A stretch of DNA of 64,000 nt from Flavobacteriia bacterium (GCA_947446925.1 CANFHU010000002.1:62001-126000), one strand, 5' to 3'; numbered from the stretch's first letter, positions 17,193-27,383 are shown. Numbers and translations are program-made. Notes: a model not told the origin generated them from the sequence alone.

Positions 17193-17792
17193 ATGCAAGT
17201 TCCAGTTAATATATATTCGGAAATGACTCCAAATCCTTCAACAATGAAGTTTGTTGCTAATAAATATTTATTACTTACAGGGGAGTCGGTAGAATTTACC
17301 TCTGCGTCAGATGCAAAGGGATTCTCCCCATTAGCGGAAGAATTGTTCAAGTTTCCATTTGTGCATGGTGTCTTTATGGCAAGTAATTTCGTGACGATTA
17401 CAAAGAGTGATAATATTCCATGGGATTTTATAACGATGGAGTTAAGAGAATTTATAAAATCCTGGATTGCAGATGGGAAAGATATTTTGATTCAAATGCC
17501 AGCACCCAAACCAACAGCAGAAGCAACCGATGAAACTCCTAAAAAAATATATGCCGCTTCCGAGTATGATGATGTTATTCGTAATTTGTTAGATGAATAT
17601 GTAAAACCAGCAGTTGAAACTGATGGTGGAGCTATTGAGTTTAGAGGGTTTGATCAAGGTGTTGTCACTGTATTACTTAAAGGATCTTGTGCAGGTTGTC
17701 CATCTTCTACTGCTACGCTTAAAGGTGGTATTGAAAATTTATTAAAACAACATTTACCGGAAGTTACAGAAGTGGTAGCAGAAAATAATTAA
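17193..17792 (+). CDS. NifU-like (Nfu) iron-sulfur scaffold protein
   Basis: A 199-residue protein with two domains. The N-terminal Nfu_N scaffold domain (residues about 5-95) begins SEMTPNPSTMKFVAN. The C-terminal NifU domain (about 105-190) has the cluster-binding pair Cys166 and Cys169 in GSCAGCPSS. It is expected to carry Fe-S clusters to apo-proteins in the cytoplasm. It is followed at 85 nt by a glycosyltransferase gene, with no obvious functional link. Confidence 0.93.
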   Translation: MQVPVNIYSEMTPNPSTMKFVANKYLLLTGESVEFTSASDAKGFSPLAEELFKFPFVHGVFMASNFVTITKSDNIPWDFITMELREFIKSWIADGKDILIQMPAPKPTAEATDETPKKIYAASEYDDVIRNLLDEYVKPAVETDGGAIEFRGFDQGVVTVLLKGSCAGCPSSTATLKGGIENLLKQHLPEVTEVVAENN

Positions 17793-17877
17793 TATCACTA
17801 AGATAATAAGGTTTCATTTTCTCACTTTTAATACCTACAAATTTGTCAATTTCCTTCTAGTGTCTTAATTTATTGAA

Positions 17878-19167
17878 ATGAATTATCCAAAAGTTTTAAT
17901 AATCACTTATTACTGGCCTCCAAGTGGTGGTTCGGGGGTTCAACGTTGGATGTATTTTGCAAAATACCTTGCTGACTTTGGAATTACACCTACGGTTATT
18001 ACAGTGGATGAAAAATACGCTTCCTACCCGAGCAAAGATTTTTCATTTAATTCCTTAGTAGAAAATATAAAAGTCCATAAAACAAAAACATTAGAACCTT
18101 TAAGTTTTTATTCTTTTCTTAAAAGTGGAAATTCGGATAAAATAGTCCCGCAAGGTAATGTTGGAGGTAAAAAAAAAGGATTGTTTGACAAAGTAGCCAC
18201 TTATATTCGAGCAAATTTTTTTATTCCAGATGCTAGAGTTGGTTGGAATACATATGCTTATAACAAAGCAAAATCGTTAATACTGCAAGAACATTTTGAT
18301 TTAATTATTACAACCGGTCCTCCACATTCGACACATTTAGTTGGACAAAGATTAAAAAAAGAGTTTGCTATTAAGTGGATGGTAGATTTTCGAGATCCAT
18401 GGACAGAAGTATATTACAATAATTTATTTAAACGTACACCTAAAAACGAAGCGTTAGATAAAAAAATGGAACTAGATGTGCTAGTGCAATCGGATGTTGT
18501 TTTGACAGTTGGACCTTCTATGTCTGCGTTGTTGTCGGATAAAGTTCCTACTCAAAAAGCAAAATTTCATTTTATTTATAATGGCTTTGACGCTTCGAAA
18601 TTTCAGGGGCTAAAAAAACAAAAAAATGAAGTTTTCACCATTCGTTATGTTGGAACTTTAACTGAGAATTATCCTTATAAAGAGTTTATAGAAGCAGTTA
18701 ATTTACTTGAATTTGAGGCGATAAAAATTAACATTGAACTTATAGGTAATATTGAAGCATCTGTTCTTTCCTATTTTCGAAAAAACACGAAATGTAATGT
18801 TGAAAACATACCTTCTGTGTCGCACACACGAGCAATTCAATATATGAAAGATGCAGATGTTCTATTGTTACTTCTTCCTTTTATGGAAAATTCTCAAATT
18901 ATGTTGACGGGTAAATTGTTTGAATACCTTGCTTCTGAAAATCCGATTCTTTGTATTGGAGATCGAAAAGCAGATGCGGTGAAAATTGTGGAACAATTGG
19001 GTAATTCGAAATCTTTTCTATCCAATGAAATAACTCAAATTAGAGATTTTCTATACTTAAATTATAAGAATGAAGGGGTAGGGTCTGATCATGCGTTGAA
19101 TACGATTAAGTTTAGTCGTTATGAAACTACTAGAGAACTAAGTGAATTAATAAAAGGTCTGCTTTAA
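17878..19167 (+). CDS. Group 4-type glycosyltransferase
   Basis: A 429-residue protein with a GT-B type layout. The N-terminal half starts VLIITYYWPPSGGSGVQRW, a typical glycine-rich donor-side loop, followed by MVDFRDPW (about residue 169). The C-terminal half has IRYVGTLTENYP and a GKLFEYLASENPILCIGD segment with the conserved acidic region of family 4 transferases. The sugar and acceptor are unknown; cell-surface polysaccharide or lipid glycosylation is likely. The next gene begins directly after its stop. Confidence 0.85.
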   Translation: MNYPKVLIITYYWPPSGGSGVQRWMYFAKYLADFGITPTVITVDEKYASYPSKDFSFNSLVENIKVHKTKTLEPLSFYSFLKSGNSDKIVPQGNVGGKKKGLFDKVATYIRANFFIPDARVGWNTYAYNKAKSLILQEHFDLIITTGPPHSTHLVGQRLKKEFAIKWMVDFRDPWTEVYYNNLFKRTPKNEALDKKMELDVLVQSDVVLTVGPSMSALLSDKVPTQKAKFHFIYNGFDASKFQGLKKQKNEVFTIRYVGTLTENYPYKEFIEAVNLLEFEAIKINIELIGNIEASVLSYFRKNTKCNVENIPSVSHTRAIQYMKDADVLLLLLPFMENSQIMLTGKLFEYLASENPILCIGDRKADAVKIVEQLGNSKSFLSNEITQIRDFLYLNYKNEGVGSDHALNTIKFSRYETTRELSELIKGLL

Positions 19168-20796
19168 ATGGTAGTTAAACATTGTGTTTTTATAGTGGTA
19201 ATTCTATTGAATTATACGTTATTTTCTCAAACTAAATTTTCAAAACAAGATACCTTACGAGGTTCAGTTACTCCGGAACGTTCATGGTGGGATGTCAAAC
19301 GATATGATTTAGAAATAGAGACTTTTTATTCGAAGCAAAAAATAATAGGAAGAAATACCGTTACATTTTTTACCATTAGGCCTGGTCAAAAAATGCAAAT
19401 TGATTTACAAGAGCCGATGGAATTAGATTCTGTGATTTTTGCAGAAGAAAAAACTACTATTGAAAGAATTCATAATGTGTATTATTTAGTTTTCGAAAAT
19501 GAACTTTTAGAAGATAAAATTTACGAAATCACGTTGTATTTTTCTGGAAAACCAAGAAAAGCGATTAATGCACCTTGGGATGGTGGATGGATTTGGTCGA
19601 AAGATACAAATGGAAATCCATGGATGACAGTGGCTTGCCAAGGATTAGGTGCGAGTTCTTGGTATCCATGTAAAGACCATCAAAGTGATGAGCCAGACTT
19701 AGGTGCTAAAATATCGATAAAAGTACCTTCCGATTTTGTTGCTGTTTCGAACGGTAAATTTGTTGGTAAAAAAGAAATTGCGAACAATAAAACGATTTAC
19801 TATTGGGAAGTTAAAAATCCAATAAATGCATATAATATCGTTCCTTATATCGGGAAATACGTGCATTGGTCGGATTATTACATGGGGGAAAAAGGAAAAC
19901 TACTATTAGATTATTGGGTGTTAGAGGGAAATTTAGATCGATCTAAAAAGCAATTTGAACAGGTTAAATCTATGCTTTCCTGCTTTGAAAAATGGTTTGG
20001 TCCTTATCCGTTTTATGAAGATGGATATAAACTGGTAGAATCACCGCATCTTGGAATGGAACATCAAAGTGCAATTGCGTATGGTAACAAATACAAAAAT
20101 GGGTATGAAGGTTCTGATCTATCGCAATCTGGTACTGGACACAAGTGGGATTTTATTATTGTGCATGAGAGTGGTCATGAATGGTTTGGAAATAGTATAA
20201 CCTCCAAAGACATTGCAGATATGTGGATTCACGAAGCATTTACAAGTTATTCAGAAGTTTTATATACAGAATGTTTATTTGGTAAAGAAGCAGCAAATAA
20301 TTATTTAATCGGTATTCGAAATCGGATAAAAAATGACGTTCCTATTATTGCTACCTACGGAATTAATCAAGAGGGAAGTGGTGATATGTATTTTAAAGGA
20401 TCCAATTTAATACATATTATTAGGCAGTTATTGAATGATGAAGTACAATTTCAAAACTTATTACGCGCAATAAACAAGAAGTTTTATCATCAAACAATTA
20501 CTTCTACACAACTAGAGAGATTTATTCTTGAAGAAACTAGTTTACCACTTGAAAAAGTTTTTGATCAATATTTGAGAACAACCCAGATACCAACACTTGA
20601 AATTAAGTCAATTGGCGATGGGTTTCAGTACCGTTGGGTTAATTGTGTTTCTGGTTTTGCGATGAAAGTTAGAAATTCAAAAGGACATTGGATTTCACCA
20701 ACAGAGGAATGGAGTGTAGTAACTAAATGGCCTGTAGATTTTGGAGAGCAACTTTTTGATCACTTATTTTATATTAAACAAACACGTATTCAATAA
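19168..20796 (+). CDS. M1-family metallopeptidase, exported
   Basis: A 542-residue zinc peptidase with a short signal peptide (VFIVVILLNYTLFSQ). The zinc motif is H333-E-S-G-H337 with the third ligand Glu356 in WIHEAF, 18 residues on, as in M1 enzymes. In place of the aminopeptidase GxMEN motif it has GMEHQ (296-300), so its exopeptidase specificity may differ. It is shorter than classical M1 enzymes because the C-terminal helical domain is absent. It shares a boundary with the glycosyltransferase gene with no spacing. Confidence 0.9.
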   Translation: MVVKHCVFIVVILLNYTLFSQTKFSKQDTLRGSVTPERSWWDVKRYDLEIETFYSKQKIIGRNTVTFFTIRPGQKMQIDLQEPMELDSVIFAEEKTTIERIHNVYYLVFENELLEDKIYEITLYFSGKPRKAINAPWDGGWIWSKDTNGNPWMTVACQGLGASSWYPCKDHQSDEPDLGAKISIKVPSDFVAVSNGKFVGKKEIANNKTIYYWEVKNPINAYNIVPYIGKYVHWSDYYMGEKGKLLLDYWVLEGNLDRSKKQFEQVKSMLSCFEKWFGPYPFYEDGYKLVESPHLGMEHQSAIAYGNKYKNGYEGSDLSQSGTGHKWDFIIVHESGHEWFGNSITSKDIADMWIHEAFTSYSEVLYTECLFGKEAANNYLIGIRNRIKNDVPIIATYGINQEGSGDMYFKGSNLIHIIRQLLNDEVQFQNLLRAINKKFYHQTITSTQLERFILEETSLPLEKVFDQYLRTTQIPTLEIKSIGDGFQYRWVNCVSGFAMKVRNSKGHWISPTEEWSVVTKWPVDFGEQLFDHLFYIKQTRIQ

Positions 20797-20910
20797 AAAT
20801 GGATATAAATGTATGTTGGTTAATAATACGTATATATTTTTACTTTTTTAATAAAAATAGATAGGTAGACTTTAGAATATTCCTATTTTTATATTCATAA
20901 TTTATTTGGC

Positions 20911-21624
20911 ATGTCAAGCAGTATTGTAATTATCCCTACGTACAATGAAATCGAAAACATTGAAAAAATGATTCGTACCGTGATGCGTTATGAAAAGGGA
21001 TTTCATATTTTAATTATTGAAGACGGATCTCCAGATGGTACTGCATCTAAAGTAAAAGAATTACAACAAGAATTTCCAGGTCGACTTTTTATGGAAGAGC
21101 GTGCTGGTAAATTAGGGTTAGGTACCGCTTATATTCATGGTTTTACATGGAGTTTAGCACATGGGTATACCTATATTTTTGAAATGGATTGTGATTTTTC
21201 CCATAATCCAGATGATTTGGTTCGTCTGCTTTTACCATTAGAATTGGGGACACATCAGTTAAGTATTGGCTCGAGGTATACAAAAGGGGGTAAAACAATT
21301 AATTGGCCAATGGGTAGAATTTTAATGTCTTATTTTGCTTCTGTTTATGTCCGAATGGTGTTATTTATAACTATCAAAGATACTACTGCTGGTTTTAAAT
21401 GTTACCATCGAGATGTGTTAGAAAAAGTGAATTTTCAGAACATTCCTTTTAAAGGATATGCTTTTCAAATTTGCATGAAATATGCCGCTATTCGTCATGG
21501 ATTCAAATTAATTGAAGTACCAATAACGTTTATTGATCGTGAATTTGGGACATCTAAAATGAATGCCAGTATTTTTAAAGAGGCGCTTTATGGTGTTTGG
21601 AAAATGCGTGGAATGAAATTATAG
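20911..21624 (+). CDS. Polyprenol monophosphomannose synthase-like glycosyltransferase
   Basis: A 237-residue GT2 enzyme of the DPM1 type, expected to transfer a sugar from a nucleotide donor to a polyprenyl phosphate at the inner membrane. VIIPTYNEIENIEKM opens the fold. EDGSPDGTA and EMDCDFSHNP (the DxD-like metal site) follow, and DTTAGFKCYHR and EVPITFIDRE are DPM1-specific. There is no C-terminal membrane anchor. It starts a tight group with dihydroorotase and a DUF4296 lipoprotein, an order I recall from other Bacteroidota. Confidence 0.9.
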   Translation: MSSSIVIIPTYNEIENIEKMIRTVMRYEKGFHILIIEDGSPDGTASKVKELQQEFPGRLFMEERAGKLGLGTAYIHGFTWSLAHGYTYIFEMDCDFSHNPDDLVRLLLPLELGTHQLSIGSRYTKGGKTINWPMGRILMSYFASVYVRMVLFITIKDTTAGFKCYHRDVLEKVNFQNIPFKGYAFQICMKYAAIRHGFKLIEVPITFIDREFGTSKMNASIFKEALYGVWKMRGMKL

Positions 21625-21645
21625 TTTCTTTACAAAAAATCTATT

Positions 21646-22980
21646 ATGAAAAAACTACTTAAAGGTGCAACCATCGTAAATGAAGGGATATCGTTTGTGG
21701 GTGATATTTTAATCCATAACCATCGTATTGAAAAAATAGCAGAAGATATTACACCAACCTCAGGAATGGAAGTACATGATTTGACTGGTAAAATAGTATT
21801 GCCAGGTTGTATTGATGATCAAGTCCATTTTAGAGAGCCAGGTTTGACGCATAAAGGTACTATTCTTTCTGAATCGCGTGCAGCAGTTGCAGGTGGGATT
21901 ACATCCTTTATGGAGATGCCAAATACTGTTCCAAATGCATTGACACAAGAATTATTGGAAGATAAATATACAATCGCTCAACACAATTCACCAGCAAATT
22001 ATTCATTCTTTATGGGTGCTTCTAATGATAATTTAGAAGAAGTATTAAAGACCAATGAAAAAAATGTTTGTGGTGTTAAAATATTTATGGGGTCTTCCAC
22101 TGGAAATATGTTAGTGGATAATGAGTCAACATTAAATAATTTATTTTCTCAAGTACCTTTATTAATCGCTACACATTGTGAAGACGAAGCTACAATCAGA
22201 CATAATACAGAGTTATATAAAGAAAGATACGGGGAAAACATTCCAATTTCTGCCCATTCACTAATTCGATCTGAAGAGGCGTGTTATTTGTCTTCTTCTA
22301 TGGCTGTAGCTTTAGCGAAAAAGCATAATACGCGTTTACACATTCTTCATATATCAACGGCAAAAGAAGTGAGTTTGTTTGATCCTAAAACTCCTCTGGC
22401 AGATAAAAGAATTACTGCAGAAGCTTGTGTGCATCATTTATGGTTTAGTGATAAAAACTATGAAGAAAAAGGAAACTTTATCAAATGGAATCCCGCAGTA
22501 AAAACAGAACAAGATCGGGATGGTATATGGCAAGGATTATTGGATAATCACATTGATATTATTGCTACCGATCACGCTCCACATACTTTAGACGAGAAAT
22601 CAAAATCGTATTTACAAGCTCCTTCTGGTGGTCCACTCGTGCAGCATGCTTTATTAGCAATGTTAGAAAAAGTGAAAGAAGGTGTTTTGAGTATGGAAAA
22701 AGTAGTAGAGAAAATGGCACACGCACCTGCAGTTTGTTTTCAATTAGCGGAAAGAGGTTTTATTCGTGAAGGTTATTATGCGGATATTGTTGTGGTGGAT
22801 CCAAATCAAACCGTAAAAGTAGATAAATCGAATATTTTATACGCATGTGGTTGGTCTCCTTTTGAAGGGGTTACATTTTCAAATAAAATTGTTGGAACAT
22901 TTGTAAACGGAAATTTGGTTTGGAATGGTACAGAAATTTGTTCGGAGGAGAAAGGAATGCGCCTTTTATTTAATCGTTAA
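21646..22980 (+). CDS. pyrC: Dihydroorotase
   Basis: A 444-residue amidohydrolase of the type I dihydroorotase/allantoinase group, acting in pyrimidine synthesis. The metal motif DDQVHFREPG (about residues 57-66) contains the HxR pair with a Gln in the usual His position (DxQVH rather than DxHVH). ATHCEDEATI, LHILHISTAKE and the catalytic Asp in IATDHAPHT follow. VKIFMGSSTGNM carries the Lys usually carboxylated. Allantoinase is the alternative, but no purine-breakdown genes are nearby. Confidence 0.88.
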   Translation: MKKLLKGATIVNEGISFVGDILIHNHRIEKIAEDITPTSGMEVHDLTGKIVLPGCIDDQVHFREPGLTHKGTILSESRAAVAGGITSFMEMPNTVPNALTQELLEDKYTIAQHNSPANYSFFMGASNDNLEEVLKTNEKNVCGVKIFMGSSTGNMLVDNESTLNNLFSQVPLLIATHCEDEATIRHNTELYKERYGENIPISAHSLIRSEEACYLSSSMAVALAKKHNTRLHILHISTAKEVSLFDPKTPLADKRITAEACVHHLWFSDKNYEEKGNFIKWNPAVKTEQDRDGIWQGLLDNHIDIIATDHAPHTLDEKSKSYLQAPSGGPLVQHALLAMLEKVKEGVLSMEKVVEKMAHAPAVCFQLAERGFIREGYYADIVVVDPNQTVKVDKSNILYACGWSPFEGVTFSNKIVGTFVNGNLVWNGTEICSEEKGMRLLFNR

Positions 22981-22983
22981 TAA

Positions 22984-23343
22984 ATGAGTTTCTCAAAAAA
23001 AATAATCGTTGGTTTAGTTCTTTTATTTATAGTTAGCTGTCAATCAACTAATGAATTCTCAAGAGATGAAGCACCAATAGGGCTGTTAAGTGAAGAAAAA
23101 TTTATTACTGTTTTTAGCGAAATGATTCTGTTAGAAACTAAAGTTATCCAACAATCACCAAATTTACTGCATGCTCAAAAAACAATGGAGATTTCAAGTC
23201 CAACTATTCTTAAAAAGTATCAGATAACAAAAAAAAGATATGAAGATGCTTTTGCATACTATGCAGATGACAAAGAAAAAATGAATGAAATTTATACGAA
23301 GATTTTAGAAGATTACAATATTCGATTGAGCAAAATTAAATAG
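22984..23343 (+). CDS. DUF4296 lipoprotein
   Basis: A 119-residue protein with a lipobox: the hydrophobic segment VGLVLLFIVSC places the lipid-carrying Cys at about residue 19. The rest is helical and matches DUF4296 (EEKFITVFSEMILLE, then YEDAFAYYADDKEKMNEIY). The function is unknown. It begins 3 nt after pyrC and ends the DPM1-pyrC-DUF4296 group. Confidence 0.85.
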   Translation: MSFSKKIIVGLVLLFIVSCQSTNEFSRDEAPIGLLSEEKFITVFSEMILLETKVIQQSPNLLHAQKTMEISSPTILKKYQITKKRYEDAFAYYADDKEKMNEIYTKILEDYNIRLSKIK

Positions 23344-23351
23344 TAAATTTA

Positions 23352-23783
23352 TTAATTATCCTCTGGAAGTTCCGCTTCTTTGTACGCTTTTGCTTTTGGT
23401 TTTAATTTATCTACAAAAATTACGTGTATTTTCATTCCGTTTTCTGTAATAATTAAATCCGAAATACCATTTTCAAACCGAGGAACTTCGTTTTTAGTAT
23501 TTGTAAATTTTTTCGTTAATTCTTCAAAAGTACCATCCTCTAATTCTGTGAATATTTTAGAGATAGCACCATTTTCAACAATTACTTTCCCATTGTAACA
23601 AACATTTCCTGCTGGTTTTGAATAGGATACTATAACGTGGTAATGTATTCCATTTTCTATAGGGTTACTTCCGCGTTTACTGAATAAGTATTCCATCTTC
23701 TTTAAACAATCATTTGTTTGTGTAAAAGAGAAGAAATTTAAGGTTAAAAGCGCAAGTGCGATAAGGTATTTGTTACGTTTCAT
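23352..23783 (-). CDS. Small secreted hypothetical protein
   Basis: A 143-residue protein. ATG 23783 is chosen because it starts a proper signal peptide ([22 protein letters not shown]). The frame stays open further upstream to 23909, but that extension overlaps the start of gmhA and has no signal. The mature part is beta-rich with no known motif ([27 protein letters not shown]). A -7 box at 23813-23820 supports the chosen start. Confidence 0.7.
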   Translation of the reverse strand: MKRNKYLIALALLTLNFFSFTQTNDCLKKMEYLFSKRGSNPIENGIHYHVIVSYSKPAGNVCYNGKVIVENGAISKIFTELEDGTFEELTKKFTNTKNEVPRFENGISDLIITENGMKIHVIFVDKLKPKAKAYKEAELPEDN

Positions 23784-23812
23784 ATAAATCAAATTTGTAT
23801 TAATCTTCGCCT

Positions 23813-23820
23813 CAAATATA
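23813..23820 (-). promoter_or_regulatory. -7 box of the small secreted protein gene
   Basis: The minus-strand sequence TATATTTG fits TAnnTTTG and lies 29 nt before the ATG at 23783. Confidence 0.45.
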
Positions 23821-23860
23821 CTAAGTTTGCAGTAAACGTGAATATTCGATTGGAAATAAT

Positions 23861-23868
23861 TATTTTTG
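23861..23868 (+). promoter_or_regulatory. -7 box of gmhA
   Basis: TATTTTTG matches TAnnTTTG and ends 14 nt before the ATG at 23883, implying a very short leader. No -33 element was identified. Confidence 0.4.
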
Positions 23869-23882
23869 GTAAAATTAATCTC

Positions 23883-24452
23883 ATGAAACCGATTTCGATA
23901 GCATCTCATTTTACAGAAGCAGCTAAAATTTTAAATGAATTTTCTATTGAGGAAAATTTTAATAAAATACTAAGTGCTGGAGAGATATTGGTAAGTAGTA
24001 TTGCCCAAGGAGGTAAAATTATTTCGTGTGGAAATGGAGGTTCTATGTGTGATGCGATGCATTTTGCGGAAGAATTAACTGGACGTTATCGTGGGGATCG
24101 AAAAGCTATACCCGCAATGGCAATCTCGGATGTTAGTCATATGTCTTGTGTATCGAATGATTATGGATATGATTATGTTTTTTCACGTTACTTGGAGGCT
24201 TTTGGTAATCAAGGGGATGTTTTAGTTGGGATATCCACTTCAGGAAACTCTAAAAATGTTTTGAATGCAATTCAGGTGGCAAAAAACAAAGGAATGAAAG
24301 TGATTGGATTAACTGGTAAATCCGGTGGAGAAATGGCTCAACATTGTGATGTTGAAATTCGTGCTCCGTATTCAGAATTTGCAGATAGAGCGCAAGAAAT
24401 TCATATTAAGGTAATCCATTCCTTGATAGACTTTGTGGAAAACAATCTATAG
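23883..24452 (+). CDS. gmhA: Phosphoheptose isomerase (SIS domain)
   Basis: A 189-residue SIS-fold enzyme, expected to turn sedoheptulose 7-phosphate into D-glycero-D-manno-heptose 7-phosphate for the LPS core. ATG 23883 gives a length close to that of E. coli GmhA and follows a -7 box; the frame opens earlier at 23838 but without support. Motifs are [23 protein letters not shown] and [13 protein letters not shown] DiaA-type role is less likely given the LPS-related company (OstA-like gene next door). Confidence 0.88.
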   Translation: MKPISIASHFTEAAKILNEFSIEENFNKILSAGEILVSSIAQGGKIISCGNGGSMCDAMHFAEELTGRYRGDRKAIPAMAISDVSHMSCVSNDYGYDYVFSRYLEAFGNQGDVLVGISTSGNSKNVLNAIQVAKNKGMKVIGLTGKSGGEMAQHCDVEIRAPYSEFADRAQEIHIKVIHSLIDFVENNL

Positions 24453-24479
24453 TTAGTTGTTTTTCTTTCAGACAAAAAA

Positions 24480-26105
24480 TTATTTTTTTCGTTTTCCTTT
24501 TTTTCCTTTTTTTTCTTTTTGAATCTGTTTTATTGTAGAATTCGATTTTTCTGATTGTTTAGGAAATACATCCATTTTATCTGTAGGTCTTAGTGTTGGG
24601 TTCCAGTTGAAGCCAGTTATAAATTGTTCTTCTTTATTTATTTTTTCCATAGGATAGAATATCCCATCCGCCTGATCTACATAAACTACTTTTGTAAATT
24701 CATTGTTTTCAACATAGATTTTAATGTCGCTCGAATATAAACGAGACATCCCTTTTCGCTGAATTTCGATGATACTATCTTTCTTTATACTTTCTTCTGG
24801 GAAATAGATTGTTTGCGCATTTCCATTTACATCTACTTTTGTTAATTCGTTTAAACTATTAAAATAAGCAAGCATATTTTTCCCTCCAACTTGATTGTAG
24901 AGTTGGAGTTTTTCAACTTCGGTAATTAATGTTGCGTTTTGTTTAATTTCTGCTCGATCTAAAATGCTGTCTTTAAAATAGATTTCTATTTTTTCACCTT
25001 TTAACTCTGCTTTATTACTCCATACAATTGGTTTCTTGAACATTTCCAATTTACCAAGATTTCGTTGGTAAATTAAGCTGTCACATACCCCTTGTGTTTT
25101 ATGACTAAAAAATTTGGCCAAATGATATCCTTTTACGTGGGATAATTGATTCAAACTATCTGTGAATGTAAATAAGGTATCTGCATGTATAAATAAAGTG
25201 TCATTTTTCAGTTTGTATTCAATAACTGCTCTGCCTGTCAAGTAACTTTTGTTGTTTTTTTTGGAGGAATAAAATTTATCTCCTCTAAAACCTATCCCTT
25301 TCTGATTGTCCGAAAAATAAACGTTTCCTTTACCAATAGAAATACCTTTTAACTCGTTGAAATACAAACTATCTCCAGATATATATTGATGTTCTTTTGA
25401 TATAGTCGCATGATTTTGTAATACACCTTCTTCCGTATCTAATTTATACCAACCTTTACCTCCAACTATTTTGGTTTTATCGGTACGTAAAATCTTGGTA
25501 GGTCCAAAGAAATACGCTTTTTTGGATGCGTAATGATATCGTAAACTATCCGAGTACATTGTAGTGGATTCATTTTTAAAAAGCACATTACCACTGACGG
25601 TAATGTTTTTGGATTTAGGAAAAAAATATCCAGCTTTACTATGTAATGTTTCTTTTTTTAACGTGCTCTCAATACGACCACCATTATGATAAACTGCTAC
25701 ATCATTTTTAGAATCAAAATCAAGAGAATCCGTCGTAATTTTATAATCTCTGTCCCGAATTCGGACATTTCCCCATAATTTTGCTTTACGTGTTTTACTA
25801 TCATAATGTAGAGAATCACAAAACAAATTAAGTGTATCTTTTTTATTTAAGTGAACATTTCCATACATTTTCAGAATGGAAGCTTTTTCAAAATAAGAAG
25901 CGGAATCACAGTAGATTACGTTTGATTGAAATGTAATATGAATATTTCCTATTAAACGGTGTTCACCAGTCTCCTTGTTAAAAATTAATTTCTCTGCGCC
26001 AGGAGCCAACTCCATTAAATTAGTTTGACTAATTGTCGATTGGGACAACATAAAAAAAGCACTTATAAAAAGCGCTTTTAATAGAATATGGAGTGAAAAT
26101 TTCAC
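24480..26105 (-). CDS. OstA/LptA-like LPS-export protein
   Basis: A 541-residue protein with a signal peptide (ALFISAFFMLSQSTISQ). Repeated beta units of the OstA/LptA type make up most of it, e.g. IGNIHITFQSNVIYCDSASY, MYGNVHLNKKDT and LWGNVRIRDRDY, so it should form the twisted beta-jellyroll used in LPS transport across the periplasm. It is longer than LptA, as is common in Bacteroidota. The C terminus is an unusually Lys-rich tail (KEKKGKKGKRKK). It starts 2 nt after purA ends. Confidence 0.85.
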   Translation of the reverse strand: MKFSLHILLKALFISAFFMLSQSTISQTNLMELAPGAEKLIFNKETGEHRLIGNIHITFQSNVIYCDSASYFEKASILKMYGNVHLNKKDTLNLFCDSLHYDSKTRKAKLWGNVRIRDRDYKITTDSLDFDSKNDVAVYHNGGRIESTLKKETLHSKAGYFFPKSKNITVSGNVLFKNESTTMYSDSLRYHYASKKAYFFGPTKILRTDKTKIVGGKGWYKLDTEEGVLQNHATISKEHQYISGDSLYFNELKGISIGKGNVYFSDNQKGIGFRGDKFYSSKKNNKSYLTGRAVIEYKLKNDTLFIHADTLFTFTDSLNQLSHVKGYHLAKFFSHKTQGVCDSLIYQRNLGKLEMFKKPIVWSNKAELKGEKIEIYFKDSILDRAEIKQNATLITEVEKLQLYNQVGGKNMLAYFNSLNELTKVDVNGNAQTIYFPEESIKKDSIIEIQRKGMSRLYSSDIKIYVENNEFTKVVYVDQADGIFYPMEKINKEEQFITGFNWNPTLRPTDKMDVFPKQSEKSNSTIKQIQKEKKGKKGKRKK

Positions 26106-26107
26106 GC

Positions 26108-27382
26108 TTACTTTTTATTTTGTAAGGTTTGTTTTCTATCAGGACCAACGGATACCACAGTAATTGGAACCTCTAATTCTTTTTCTAAATACAAAACATA
26201 GTCTTTTAATGCTTGAGGACTTGATTCGTAATTATTTAAACCTGTTAAATCGCAATTCCACCCTTTTAATTCTTTATAAATCGGAGTAATTTCAACACCA
26301 TCAATATCAAATGGAAGGTAGTCAACGATTTCACTATTTATTTGGTAATGGGTACAAACTTTGATTGTTTCGAATACACTTAATACATCTGCTTTCATCA
26401 TAGAAAGTTCAGTAACTCCATTAATCATTATGGCATATTTTAAAGCTGGAAGATCAATCCATCCACAACGTCTTGGTCTACCAGTCGTTGATCCAAATTC
26501 ATTTCCTTCTTTACGGATAGTTTCTCCATCTTCTTCTAATAATTCAGTAGGGAAGGGGCCACTACCAACACGTGTGCAATATGCTTTAAAGATTCCGATA
26601 ACCGAACCAATGGTTGTTGGAGCAACACCTAATCCTGTGCACGTTCCTGCTGTTACTGTATTCGAAGAGGTTACAAAAGGATATGTTCCGAAATCGATGT
26701 CCAACATCGTACCTTGTGCTCCTTCTGCTAATATTTTTTTACCTGCTTTTAATTCTTTATTTAAAAATTGTTCACTATCAATGCATGTAAACGAACGAAG
26801 TAATTCGATACCTTCAAAGAAAGGACCTTCTAATTCTGCAAGATCATATTCAAATCCTTCGTGATGTTTTAATATTCCTACATGTTTTTCAACTAATGCG
26901 TCGTATTTTTCTTTGAATTTAGGAGAAAGAATATCACCAACGCGTAATCCATTTCTACCTGTTTTATCCATGTATGTTGGACCGATTCCTTTCAAAGTAG
27001 ATCCAATTTTATTGATTCCTTTCGCTGCTTCAGATGCTTGATCTAATAAACGGTGTGTTGGTAAAATTAAATGCGCTTTTTTAGAAATCAACAAATTCTT
27101 TTTAATGTCCATGTTGAAAGGTGCTAATTTTTCAATTTCTTTTTGAAAAATTACAGGGTCTATTACCACACCATTTCCAATTACATTGATTACATCTTTT
27201 CGGAAAATCCCAGAAGGGATGGTATGTAATACATGTTTTATCCCTTCAAATTCAAGCGTGTGTCCTGCATTTGGGCCACCTTGAAAACGTGCGATTATGG
27301 AATAATTAGGGGTAAGTACATCAACGATTTTACCTTTTCCTTCGTCTCCCCATTGAAGACCTAATAGTACATCTACTTTCAT
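26108..27382 (-). CDS. purA: Adenylosuccinate synthetase
   Basis: A 424-residue enzyme that joins IMP and aspartate using GTP in AMP synthesis. The start at 27382 gives MKVDVLLGLQWGDEGKGK, the normal N terminus with the GTP-binding GDEGKGK loop, and leaves 1 nt to the previous stop. A start at 27394 would add four residues and overlap the STAS gene. Other motifs are GGPNAGHT and TGRPRRCGW. It lies between the STAS gene and the OstA-like gene in a tight minus-strand run. Confidence 0.95.
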   Translation of the reverse strand: MKVDVLLGLQWGDEGKGKIVDVLTPNYSIIARFQGGPNAGHTLEFEGIKHVLHTIPSGIFRKDVINVIGNGVVIDPVIFQKEIEKLAPFNMDIKKNLLISKKAHLILPTHRLLDQASEAAKGINKIGSTLKGIGPTYMDKTGRNGLRVGDILSPKFKEKYDALVEKHVGILKHHEGFEYDLAELEGPFFEGIELLRSFTCIDSEQFLNKELKAGKKILAEGAQGTMLDIDFGTYPFVTSSNTVTAGTCTGLGVAPTTIGSVIGIFKAYCTRVGSGPFPTELLEEDGETIRKEGNEFGSTTGRPRRCGWIDLPALKYAIMINGVTELSMMKADVLSVFETIKVCTHYQINSEIVDYLPFDIDGVEITPIYKELKGWNCDLTGLNNYESSPQALKDYVLYLEKELEVPITVVSVGPDRKQTLQNKK

Positions 27383-27383
27383 G

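Noticed and set aside
26361-26864. A 167-codon plus-strand ORF opposite purA
   Set aside because: It is the antisense shadow of a strongly conserved enzyme gene, with no independent support.
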